DNA of 40,318 bases. It comes from Mycobacterium colombiense. Lineage in GTDB: Bacteria > Actinomycetota > Actinomycetes > Mycobacteriales > Mycobacteriaceae. The stretch covers positions 1 through 40,318 of the forward strand of contig NZ_QMEV01000048.1 in NCBI RefSeq assembly GCF_003284935.1. The letters are read 5' to 3'. Position numbers and translations under genes: made by a program. The notes under the pieces were generated by a model that ran no database searches, was not told the DNA's origin, and saw nothing but the letters and a program-made list of their open reading frames with translations. Below are positions 1-6,508 of the stretch, in pieces; within the stretch, counting starts at the first letter, position 1; each line of letters opens with the position of its first letter.

Positions 1-640
1 TGCTCGTCGCCGCGGGCTGCGCCAGCGACTGCAGGGTCTTGGTGGTGTTGGTCGCCGTCGAATTCGCCGTGGCGTTGGTGACCGCCGCGGTCTGAGTGGC
101 CTGACCCGACGGGTTGGTGACCTCGGGCGCCTTCTGGAACTGCGTCACCTTCGTCGCCGACGCGGACTGACCCGCATAGCCATACATCGCCGCGGCATCC
201 TGCGCCCAGAACTCGCCGTACTGCGACTCCAACTGCGCGATGGCCCCCGTGTTCTGCCCCAACACGTTGGTCTGAATCAATTGCTGAACCAGCGCCCGGT
301 TGCTTGCGATCACCGGCGGGGGCACCACCGAGGAGAACGCCGTCTCAAACGCCGCCGCGGCCGCATTGGCCTGCGTGGCCGCCTCCTCGGCCTGGGCCGC
401 GGTAACGCTCAACCACTCCGCATACGGAGTCGCCGCCTGCACCATCGCCGCCGAGGCGGTGCCCGTCCATTCCTCGCTCGACAGCTGAGTCACCACGTTC
501 TGGTAACTCAACGCGGCCGACTGCAACTCCGCAGCGATCGCGTTCCACGCCGACGCCGCGGTCGTGAACGACTCAGAACCCGGACCGGCATAAATCCGCG
601 CCGAATTGATCTCCGGCGGCAGTGCTCCGAAATCCAACAT
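1..640 (-). CDS. PPE family protein, PPE-D (3' end cut by window edge)
   Basis: N-terminal ~213 residues of a PPE protein, secreted by type VII systems, usually as a heterodimer with a PE partner. The protein opens MLDFGALPPEINSARIYAGP, with the Pro-Pro-Glu signature near residues 8-10 and the WxG-type turn SEEWTGTAS. It ends at the window edge in an Ala/Thr/Asn-rich linker, so its C-terminal subfamily is not visible. Two ATGs lie in tandem at 643 and 640; AAGGAG is 6 bases upstream of the second, which I chose. It starts 8-11 bases after the PE gene, the classic PE-PPE bicistron, so these two are the likely pair (Rv1788/Rv1789 position). Bases 1-241 are almost identical to 3293-3533 in PPE-B, which marks a recent duplication or gene conversion. 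Confidence 0.93.
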   Translation of the reverse strand, partial: MLDFGALPPEINSARIYAGPGSESFTTAASAWNAIAAELQSAALSYQNVVTQLSSEEWTGTASAAMVQAATPYAEWLSVTAAQAEEAATQANAAAAAFETAFSSVVPPPVIASNRALVQQLIQTNVLGQNTGAIAQLESQYGEFWAQDAAAMYGYAGQSASATKVTQFQKAPEVTNPSGQATQTAAVTNATANSTATNTTKTLQSLAQPAATS

Positions 641-650
641 CATCGACTCC

Positions 651-950
651 TTAACCAGTTGCGGCCGCGTTGGCCGCCTCAGTCACTGCGTAGGACCCGG
701 AGCTGATGCTCAGGGTGTGGACGAACATTTCGTGGATCGCCGCCGCTTGGGCGCTGACGGCCTGGTACATCTGGGCGTGGGCGGCGAACTGCGCCGCCGT
801 CAGCGCCGAGACCTCGTCGGCGGCGGCCGGCACCACGCCCGTCGTGGGGGCCGCGGCGGCGGCGTTCTGGGCGCTCAGCGTTGAGCCGATGGTTCGCAGA
901 TTGCCCGCTGCGGCTGCCAACGCCTCGGGCTGCGTGGTCACGAAAGACAT
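651..950 (-). CDS. PE family protein (PE18/PE19-like)
   Basis: A 99-residue PE protein with no C-terminal extension, starting MSFVTTQPEALAAAAGNL. The Pro-Glu is at residues 8-9. The two-helix domain is followed by the general type VII secretion motif YxxxD/E, seen as Y87-AVT-E91. PE proteins of this kind pair with a PPE partner, here PPE-D 8-11 bases downstream, and are exported by ESX-5. An AAGGAAG ribosome site lies 5 bases before the ATG. The gene lies 43 bases after the stop of PPE-C on the same strand, so PPE-C, PE and PPE-D probably form one transcript. It closely resembles the remembered PE18/PE19 sequences; which of these it corresponds to cannot be decided here. It is the only intact PE gene in the window, although there are four PPE genes. 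Confidence 0.95.
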   Translation of the reverse strand: MSFVTTQPEALAAAAGNLRTIGSTLSAQNAAAAAPTTGVVPAAADEVSALTAAQFAAHAQMYQAVSAQAAAIHEMFVHTLSISSGSYAVTEAANAAATG

Positions 951-993
951 CTAGCTTCCTTCCCCTTCCGTGGGACTCATCTGGGCTCGTCGG

Positions 994-2241
994 TTATCCG
1001 GCCGAGGGTGGGCGGGTCAGCACGCTGTAGCGGAACCCGTATTTGTTGACGTAGCCGGCGGCCGCGCCGCGGCGGCCGACCGAGCCGACGGGCATGCCGC
1101 GTAGCAGGCCGTTGGCCGGTGACCCTGCCCCACCGTTCGCCGTGGCCTGAAGGGGGGTGGCCTCCTCGGACAGCGCCGCCGGGGTGACCGACGACGTCAG
1201 CGTGGCCCAGTGCTGAGGCACCGAGAGCATCCCGACCCGCGCGGCCTGACCCGCGCCCGCCGAGATCGCACTCACATGGCCCACCCCGCCCAGGTTGCCC
1301 AGCCCCAGGCTGGCGAACTGCGGCGTGGGATACCAGGCACCACCGGCACCGGCCGTACTACCACCGGGACCGGAGATCAGCTGCTGGGCGATCGACGACC
1401 AGAAGCTGGTGATGCCGTTCGAGAAATACGCAAGACCCGTGGTCTGCTTGAGCAGGGTGCCGTACATGCCGGGGTTCAGCCCGGCGTAGTTGTTGGTCGG
1501 CGTGGGCAGCCCGGATTGCAGGAAGCCGTCGATCAGGTTCTGCAGCCAGGTGAACGGTCCCGGCTGCGACGCCGCCGTCGTCGCCTGGGTCACCGTCTGC
1601 GTGCTGGCCGTCAACGCTTGGGGGGTCGCCAGCTGTGACGTCGTCTGGGCGGTGTTGCCCGCCGGCTCGGCGACGGCCTGGGCGACCGCTGCGGCCTGGT
1701 CGGAACCGGCCTCGGGCGTCGTGGTGTTGGGCGGTGACGTGAACGGGGCCAGCTCCGACGCCGTCGCCGACGAGGCGGCGTAGCCATACATCGCGGCCGC
1801 GTCCTGGGCCCACATCTCCATGTACTGCGCCTCGGTGGCCGCGATCGCCGGGGTGTTCTGGCCGAAGAAATTGGTCGCGACCAGGTTCGCCAGCAGCACC
1901 CGGTTGGCGGCGATCACCGGCGGCGGCACCGTCATCGCGAACGCCGCCTCAAACGCAGCGGCCGCCGCCCGGGCCTGGCCCGCCGTGTCCTCGGCGAGCG
2001 CGGCCATGGCGCTGAGCCAACTGACATAGGGCGTCACCGCAGCCAACATCGACGCCGAAGCGGGACCCACCCACGGCGCTTGGGTCAGTTCCGAGAGCAC
2101 CGACGCGTACCCGCTGGCCGCGCTGCCCAGCTCGGCGCCGAGCCCATCCCAGGCGGCGGCCGCGGCCATCATCGGACCCGACCCCGGACCCGCGTACATG
2201 CGACCGGAGTTGACCTCCGGCGGTAATGCCCCGAAGTCCAT
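994..2241 (-). CDS. PPE-SVP family protein, PPE-C
   Basis: A 415-residue PPE protein starting MDFGALPPEVNSGRMYAG. The ~180-residue PPE domain contains the WVGPAS turn. An Ala/Thr/Gln-rich linker follows, and then a C-terminal domain with the GxxSVPxxW motif (VGMLSVPQHW) that defines the SVP subfamily. The protein ends YGFRYSVLTRPPSAG. An in-frame TTG at 2250 would add three residues, but ATG 2241 gives the normal family start. No ribosome site lies directly before it. A good GAGGGG site instead serves an 8-codon reading frame (2270-2244) whose stop is 2 bases before this ATG, which suggests translational coupling. The last 375 bp match PPE-A with three base differences. The likely role is as an ESX-5 substrate at the cell envelope; the specific function is unknown. 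Confidence 0.93.
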   Translation of the reverse strand: MDFGALPPEVNSGRMYAGPGSGPMMAAAAAWDGLGAELGSAASGYASVLSELTQAPWVGPASASMLAAVTPYVSWLSAMAALAEDTAGQARAAAAAFEAAFAMTVPPPVIAANRVLLANLVATNFFGQNTPAIAATEAQYMEMWAQDAAAMYGYAASSATASELAPFTSPPNTTTPEAGSDQAAAVAQAVAEPAGNTAQTTSQLATPQALTASTQTVTQATTAASQPGPFTWLQNLIDGFLQSGLPTPTNNYAGLNPGMYGTLLKQTTGLAYFSNGITSFWSSIAQQLISGPGGSTAGAGGAWYPTPQFASLGLGNLGGVGHVSAISAGAGQAARVGMLSVPQHWATLTSSVTPAALSEEATPLQATANGGAGSPANGLLRGMPVGSVGRRGAAAGYVNKYGFRYSVLTRPPSAG

Positions 2242-2243
2242 GG

Positions 2244-2270
2244 TTACCAAGCACCGGGCTCGAACGACAT
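2244..2270 (-). other. 8-codon mini-ORF MSFEPGAW upstream of PPE-C; possible PE remnant or leader
   Basis: On the minus strand GAGGGG is followed after 4 bases by ATG TCG TTC, the standard start of mycobacterial PE genes (Met-Ser-Phe). After eight codons comes TAA, and two bases later the ATG of PPE-C. The spacing copies a PE-PPE bicistron with almost all of the PE body missing. It may be what remains of a deleted PE gene, kept because its ribosome site feeds PPE-C. Chance cannot be excluded for such a short frame. Confidence 0.4.
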
Positions 2271-2558
2271 GTATCCCCTCGCAGGTGATCTCTTGGCGAC
2301 GACCATCAGAATTTGCTTGTTCCGGAGGCTAAATGCCCGCGCCGGCCGTCGCCGCTGCCGCGCTGCGCCCGCAGCTGAGACCGCCGAGGTTTCGCGGGCG
2401 CGTCCCGGTGTGGCGGGCCGAGCGACGCGCCCCCGCGACGGGTTTCGCTGTCACCGCCATTACCTGCGAGAACACCGCGCCGGGAGCGATCGTCAGCGAC
2501 GCATGCGTCCGGCGCCGCGGGCGGTCACGGCGGGACCGCGCCTACGCGACAACGCCTG

Positions 2559-2594
2559 AGCGGGATAAAAATCCGGGCGCAGATAAAGCCCGCT
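2559..2594. promoter_or_regulatory. GGATAAAA element, copy 1, flanked by an AGCGGG/CCCGCT inverted repeat
   Basis: The core at 2563-2588 reads GGATAAAAATCCGGGCGCAG followed by ATAAAG. It is framed by AGCGGG (2559-2564) and CCCGCT (2589-2594), so it can fold back on itself. A close copy lies at 4211-4235. Both lie in the spacers after a PPE stop and about 280-320 bp before the next PPE start. The A/T-rich core stands out in very GC-rich DNA. Promoter, operator or RNA element cannot be told apart by eye. Confidence 0.35.
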
Positions 2595-2639
2595 GGAGAT
2601 TCGCTGCGACTGCCCCTGCCGCAACGTCCGGGCACGCGA

Positions 2640-2680
2640 AAACGCGCCCCGCCGCCGATGTTTGGCGGTAGGGCGCGTTT
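2640..2680 (-). terminator. Hairpin after PPE-B, probable intrinsic terminator
   Basis: Arms of 17 bases (2640-2656 and 2664-2680; AAACGCGCCC pairs with GGGCGCGTTT, then CCGCC pairs with GGCGG around a two-base mismatch) enclose the 7-base loop GATGTTT. It begins about 31 bases after the PPE-B stop. On the minus strand it is followed by a short T run (TTTTCG, partly in the arm). Position, stem strength and orientation all fit termination of PPE-B transcription. Confidence 0.6.
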
Positions 2681-2711
2681 CGGTGTTGTGCCAGAGTTGC
2701 TGGGCCCGGAG

Positions 2712-3932
2712 CTATCCCGCGAAGGGCGGTCGGGCCATGACGGTGGGCCGGAATCCGTACTTGGGACCGGCCACCCCGTGCCCACCGGCGCCGGCACCGG
2801 CCAGCGGCATGCCACCGAGCAGGTTGCCCGGCCCGCCGGCGGCCTCCGGGGCCGCGCTGATGCTGCTGACCGGAATGGCATGCCCCAGCGCCGGCGCGGC
2901 CGGGGTCCCCGACCAGGCCACCGGCACCGACAACTTGCCCCCGACCGAGGCCGCGCTGCCCAGCGCCGCCACCGGGTGAGCCGCCGCAGCACCGCCACCC
3001 AACATGCCACCCAAACCACCCAGCCCAGGCAACGCCTTCGCCACCGCCGGGGCCGCCCCACCGATAGCGCCGGTCGACTTGGCGATCTGAGTGAAGGTGT
3101 TGGCCATACCAGTACTGAAGTACGGCAAACCCTCGGTGTTGTAGAAGAGGCTGGCGAACGGGCTGTAGCCGTTGACCGCCGATCCCAGGCTGGTGGGCAG
3201 GCTGGTCTGCCCGGTCAACAGGAACCACAGCTCCGACAGCGGGTCGGTGGTCGACGTCGCGGCCGTCGTCGCGTTGGTCGTGGCGTTGGTGGTGCTCGTC
3301 GCCGCGGGCTGCGCCAGCGACTGCAGGGTCTTGGTGGTGTTGGTCGCCGTCGAATTCGCCGTGGCATTGGTGACCGCCGCGGTCTGAGTGGCCTGACCCG
3401 AGGCGTTGGTGACCTCGGGCGCCTTCTGGAACTGCGTCACCTTCGTCGCCGACGCGGACTGACCCGCATAGCCATACATCGCCGCGGCATCCTGCGCCCA
3501 GAACTCGCCGTACTGCGACTCCAACTGCGCGATCAGCGGGGTGTTCTGGCCCAGGACGTTGGTCGCCTGCAGCTGGGTCACCTGGGTGCGGTTGGCCGCG
3601 ATCAGCGGCGGCGGCACCGAGGAGGCCAACGCGGTCTCGTAGGCCGCCGCCGCCGAACGAGCCTGGGCGGCCGCCTCCTCGGCCGAAGCGGCGGTCGTGG
3701 TCAGCCAGGCCGCGTACGGCGCGGCCGCCTGCGCCATCGCCGTGGACGCGGTCCCCAGCCACTCCTCGCTGTTCAGCGAGGTGATCACGCTGTCGTAGCT
3801 GAGCGCCGCCGAGTTGAGTTCGGCCGCGAGCGCGCTCCATGCCGATGCCGCGGCCAGAAACGAACCCGACCCCGGACCCGAGTAGATCCGCGCAGAATTG
3901 AACTCCGGCGGGAACGCCCCATAATCCACCAC
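2712..3932 (-). CDS. PPE-SVP family protein, PPE-B
   Basis: A 406-residue PPE protein starting with GTG (MVDYGAFPPEFNSARIYSGP); AAGGGG lies 7 bases upstream. The PPE domain has the SEEWLGTAS turn. An unusually Thr/Asn/Ala-rich linker (repeated ATNTT and TNATT runs, about residues 190-235) leads to the C-terminal SVP domain (GGKLSVPVAW) and the end YGFRPTVMARPPFAG. A second GTG follows directly at 3929. Bases 3293-3533 are almost identical to 1-241 in PPE-D, while sequence to the right of 3533 diverges sharply, so the block looks exchanged between paralogs. No PE gene precedes it, so it must use a PE partner from elsewhere. It is probably an ESX-5 substrate. Confidence 0.92.
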   Translation of the reverse strand: MVDYGAFPPEFNSARIYSGPGSGSFLAAASAWSALAAELNSAALSYDSVITSLNSEEWLGTASTAMAQAAAPYAAWLTTTAASAEEAAAQARSAAAAYETALASSVPPPLIAANRTQVTQLQATNVLGQNTPLIAQLESQYGEFWAQDAAAMYGYAGQSASATKVTQFQKAPEVTNASGQATQTAAVTNATANSTATNTTKTLQSLAQPAATSTTNATTNATTAATSTTDPLSELWFLLTGQTSLPTSLGSAVNGYSPFASLFYNTEGLPYFSTGMANTFTQIAKSTGAIGGAAPAVAKALPGLGGLGGMLGGGAAAAHPVAALGSAASVGGKLSVPVAWSGTPAAPALGHAIPVSSISAAPEAAGGPGNLLGGMPLAGAGAGGHGVAGPKYGFRPTVMARPPFAG

Positions 3933-4265
3933 GAATATGCCCCTTAACCTGTGATGTTCGAATCGATGCGCCGAGTAGTAAAAGACGTTAATGCGCTGGT
4001 GACCACCGCCGGGCCGGTCAGCGGGGTGATGCCCGGAAGGCGCGCCTCTGCGCGCGTTGCCGGGGCCGACCGCCCGATACCCGCCAACCGCGCCGTCATA
4101 GGCCTGAGCAGTGCGCGTGAGCTGCGGAAACGATCGGATTCCGGGGTCCGGCCGCCGCGGGCGCCGACGGACGATGCCGGCCTGGCCGGCCGCGCGTGCA
4201 TCGAGGCCGGGGATAAAATCCGGCCGCGGATAAGGGCGAGCGTGTCCATGCTGCGATTCCGACGC
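3933..4265. other. Spacer between PPE-A and PPE-B, at the position of a missing PE gene
   Basis: The spacer is 333 bp. The corresponding interval between PPE-C and PPE-D is of similar length (~350 bp) and is filled by the PE gene. Here the only open frame of that size (minus strand 4249-3944, 101 codons) has an Arg-rich product without PE features and no clear ribosome site, so I do not call it a gene. The GGATAAAA element lies at 4211-4235. Confidence 0.55.
4211..4235. promoter_or_regulatory. GGATAAAA element, copy 2
   Basis: GGATAAAATCCGGCCGCGGA then TAAGG, a near copy of 2563-2588 with one A fewer in the A run and a few substitutions. It contains the inverted repeat ATCCG-GCCG-CGGAT. It begins 32 bases after the PPE-A stop and about 280 bases before the PPE-B start. 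The function is unknown. Confidence 0.35.
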
Positions 4266-5516
4266 TCATCCGGCCGAGGGTGGGCGGGTCAGCACGCTGT
4301 AGCGGAACCCGTATTTGTTGACGTAGCCGGCGGCCGCGCCGCGGCGGCCGACCGAGCCGACGGGCATGCCGCGTAGCAGGCCGTTGGCCGGTGACCCTGC
4401 CCCACCGTTCGCCGTGGCCTGAAGGGGGGTGGCCTCCTCGGACAGCGCCGCCGGGGTGACCGACGACGTCAGCGTGGCCCAGTGCTGAGGCACCGAGAGC
4501 ATCCCGACCCGCGCGGCCTGACCCGTCCCCGCCGAGATCGCACTCACATGGCCCACCCCGCCCAGGTTGCCCAGCCCCAGGCTGGCGAACTGCGGCGTGG
4601 GATACCACGCACCACCGGCACCGGCCGTACTACCACCGGGACCCGACACCAGCTGCTGGGAGAGCTGCGACCAGAAGGCCACAATGCCGTTCGAGAAATA
4701 CGCAAGACCGCTGTTCTGCTTGAGCAGCACCGTGTAGAGGGTGGGGTTCAGCCCCAGGTAGTTGTTGGTCGGGGTCGGCAGCCCGGACTCCTCGAAATTC
4801 TGGATTGCGCTCGTGAGCCAGGTGAGCGGTCCGGGATCCGAGGTAGCGGTCGACGCCTGGGTCACCGCCTGCGTGCTGGCCGTCAACGATTGCGGGGTCG
4901 CCAGCTGCGACGTCGTCTGGGCGGTGTTGCCCGCCGGCTCGGCGACCGCCTTGGCGACCGCAGCGGCCTGGTCGGCGTCCGCGTCCGGGGTGGTGGTGTT
5001 GGGCGGCGTGGCGAACGGGGCCAGCTCCGAGGCGGTCGCCGACGAAGCGGCGTAGCCGAACATCGCAGCCGCGTCCTGGGCCCACATCTCCATGTACTGC
5101 GCCTCGGTGGCCGCGATCGCCGGGGTGTTCTGGCCGAAGAAGTTCGTCGCTATCAGAGTCGCCAGCAGGACCCGGTTGGCGGCGATCACCGGCGGCGGCA
5201 CCGTCATCGCGAACGCCGCCTCAAAGGCCGCCGCGGCGGCCCGGCCCTGCCCTGCCGTCTCCTCGGCCAGCGCGGCCACGGCGCTGAGCCAGCTCACGAA
5301 CGGGGTGATCGCCGCGACCATCGACATCGATGCCGGTCCCACCCATGGCCCGCTGGTGAGCTCGGTCACCGCCGAGTTGTAGCCGCTGGCCGCTACACCC
5401 AATTCCGCCGCAATCTCGTCCCAGGCGGCGGCGGCGGCCATCATTGGCCCCGACCCCGGACCCGCATACATGCGACCGGAATTGATTTCGGGCGGTAACG
5501 CCGCGAAGTCAAACAC
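4266..5516 (-). CDS. PPE-SVP family protein, PPE-A (PPE25 position)
   Basis: A 416-residue PPE protein, starting GTG (MFDFAALPPEINSGRMYAG) with a strong GAGGAGG site upstream. The PPE domain carries GPWVGPAS. The C-terminal part has VGMLSVPQHW (SVP subfamily) and ends YGFRYSVLTRPPSAG. It is the first PPE gene after the ferredoxin, the position of PPE25 (Rv1787) in M. tuberculosis. Its last 375 bp (4269-4643) match PPE-C (997-1371) with three base differences, giving one residue change (Thr for Ala) in about 124 residues. The N-terminal halves are alike but clearly more diverged. This pattern indicates gene conversion or recent duplication. Confidence 0.92.
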   Translation of the reverse strand: MFDFAALPPEINSGRMYAGPGSGPMMAAAAAWDEIAAELGVAASGYNSAVTELTSGPWVGPASMSMVAAITPFVSWLSAVAALAEETAGQGRAAAAAFEAAFAMTVPPPVIAANRVLLATLIATNFFGQNTPAIAATEAQYMEMWAQDAAAMFGYAASSATASELAPFATPPNTTTPDADADQAAAVAKAVAEPAGNTAQTTSQLATPQSLTASTQAVTQASTATSDPGPLTWLTSAIQNFEESGLPTPTNNYLGLNPTLYTVLLKQNSGLAYFSNGIVAFWSQLSQQLVSGPGGSTAGAGGAWYPTPQFASLGLGNLGGVGHVSAISAGTGQAARVGMLSVPQHWATLTSSVTPAALSEEATPLQATANGGAGSPANGLLRGMPVGSVGRRGAAAGYVNKYGFRYSVLTRPPSAG

Positions 5517-5758
5517 CGTGTCCTCCTCAGTCGGCCGGGATCGCAGGCGATCTCGGCTCTCACGTAGGAATCAGTGGTGGCCGTGGTCACGGCTCTGTAG
5601 ACGACGCCACCGGTTGGCCGCTGCGCCCACGTCACCAACGGGGCGCCTTCGCCCCGCAACCCCATCAGCCGGGCGGGCCGGCGCATGCTGTCCAGTGGAC
5701 CGCGTCCGCAAAGCTGGTCTGCCACCACGCTTCTCGGATGTCTGGTCAGGAAAGACAT
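5441..5758 (-). other. Possible small ORF with PE-like start (MSFLT), overlapping the PPE-A start
   Basis: A 105-codon frame starting ATG TCT TTC CTG ACC, almost the same first five codons as the PE gene at 950 (ATG TCT TTC GTG ACC), with AAGG 4 bases before the ATG. After that the product shows no PE likeness. It has a mostly GC-ending third position in its middle section and runs 76 bases into PPE-A in another frame. Options are a decayed PE gene whose start survived, a real small protein, or chance. It is listed because a similar PE-like start precedes PPE-C. Confidence 0.3.
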
Positions 5759-6006
5759 GCACCTTCTGCCTCGGCTAATCTCCCGCTATCAGCAACCGAG
5801 CGACAGCTCGCGTGTGCCCGAACTGCCGCCCGGCACTGAGATTAGTTCGTTACGAAGCAAACACCGACACGCAAAGGCGCCTGTTTATCAATGGCCAGCC
5901 ACTGTTCATTCCCGGTCGGCGGGAGTTCACGCAAGGCAATGAAATGTTCACTCGCCGTTTGCTTAACGCCGACCGCGGTACCACTGGGGCTTCGGCGGTC
6001 GCAGCG
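5517..6006. other. Long spacer between ferredoxin and PPE-A
   Basis: About 490 bp with no confident gene. The right part (5760-5950) is less GC-rich than its surroundings. The left part contains the MSFLT frame described separately. I see no tRNA, insertion sequence or clear hairpin. A promoter for PPE-A is likely here because the ferredoxin and PPE-A are far apart, but I cannot place it. Confidence 0.5.
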
Positions 6007-6201
6007 TCAGTCCTCTTCGAGAATCAACGCCATTTCGGGACACGATGCGACGCCGTCGCGTGTCGATTGCTCGTCCTCGGGCCTGACCTCGTGCTCCTCG
6101 AGAATCGAATAGCCGGACTCGTCGATCGGGAAGAGGTCTGGGTCGACGGCGAAGCACTGGGCGTGGCCCACACATTTCGACTGTTCCAGACGAACCCTCA
6201 C
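6007..6201 (-). CDS. 3Fe-4S ferredoxin, partner of CYP143 (Rv1786-like)
   Basis: A 64-residue ferredoxin with cluster ligands C10-VGHAQ-C16 and C54-P. The second position of the usual CxxCxxC motif is His13, the pattern of mycobacterial 3Fe-4S P450 ferredoxins that pass electrons to cytochromes P450. The GTG start has a GGAGG site 7 bases upstream. It is divergent from cyp143 across a 271- to 307-bp promoter region that holds twin CAATATTG sites. The same ferredoxin/CYP143 pairing inside the ESX-5 locus is known from M. tuberculosis (Rv1786 and Rv1785c). Its role is inferred to be electron delivery to the adjacent P450; the ferredoxin reductase is not in this window. Confidence 0.92.
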   Translation of the reverse strand: MRVRLEQSKCVGHAQCFAVDPDLFPIDESGYSILEEHEVRPEDEQSTRDGVASCPEMALILEED

Positions 6202-6384
6202 GAGGCTTCCTCCCTAGCTGGCACGGCGTGGCCGTTCAGGTCGTCGCACTCGGACGACGTGCACTTCGCGGTGCGGTACCCAGATTAGTCGCTCGGTACA
6301 GTGTCCAAGGTGGTCGCCAATCGCTTTCGCCCACCGCAACCTCGCCTTCGCGCAGCCGGGCGGATCCGTGTTCCGTTGCCCCAC

Positions 6385-6415
6385 ATGCAATATTGACGAG
6401 CCGATGCAATATTGA
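6385..6415. promoter_or_regulatory. Twin palindromic sites in the fdx/cyp143 divergent promoter
   Basis: The 12-mer ATGCAATATTGA occurs at 6385-6396 and again at 6404-6415, 19 bp apart (about two helical turns). Each contains the perfect 8-bp palindrome CAATATTG (6388-6395, 6407-6414). The pair is also flanked by CACAT on the left (6382-6386) and ATGTG on the right, giving overall dyad symmetry. It is A/T-rich in GC-rich DNA and lies between two divergent genes, so it is a good candidate operator for a dimeric regulator. Confidence 0.6.
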
Positions 6416-6508
6416 TGTGCCGCCAGGTGTTGGTAGCGACGAATTGCGACAAAGACGCGACGGCGTAGGGCCATGGCACCGCAGACAGACAACCGGAGAT
6501 CGAAGCGC

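Larger units (their letters stand above)
2271..2711. other. Intergenic region between PPE-B and PPE-C
   Basis: About 440 bp without a convincing gene; the open frames here lack family features and overlap one another. It holds a strong hairpin just after the PPE-B stop (2640-2680) and an A/T-rich GGATAAAA element at 2563-2588, whose near copy lies between PPE-A and PPE-B (4211-4235). A terminator followed by a new promoter for the PPE-C/PE/PPE-D transcript would fit this layout. Confidence 0.6.

Noticed and set aside
2269..2671. Plus-strand frames in the PPE-B/PPE-C spacer
   Set aside because: Arg-rich products, two overlapping frames, no ribosome site, no family likeness.
3944..4249. 101-codon minus-strand frame in the PPE-A/PPE-B spacer, the right size for a PE gene
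   Set aside because: The product is Arg/Pro-rich with no Pro-Glu start or YxxxD/E motif, and there is no ribosome site. I treat it as chance in GC-rich DNA.
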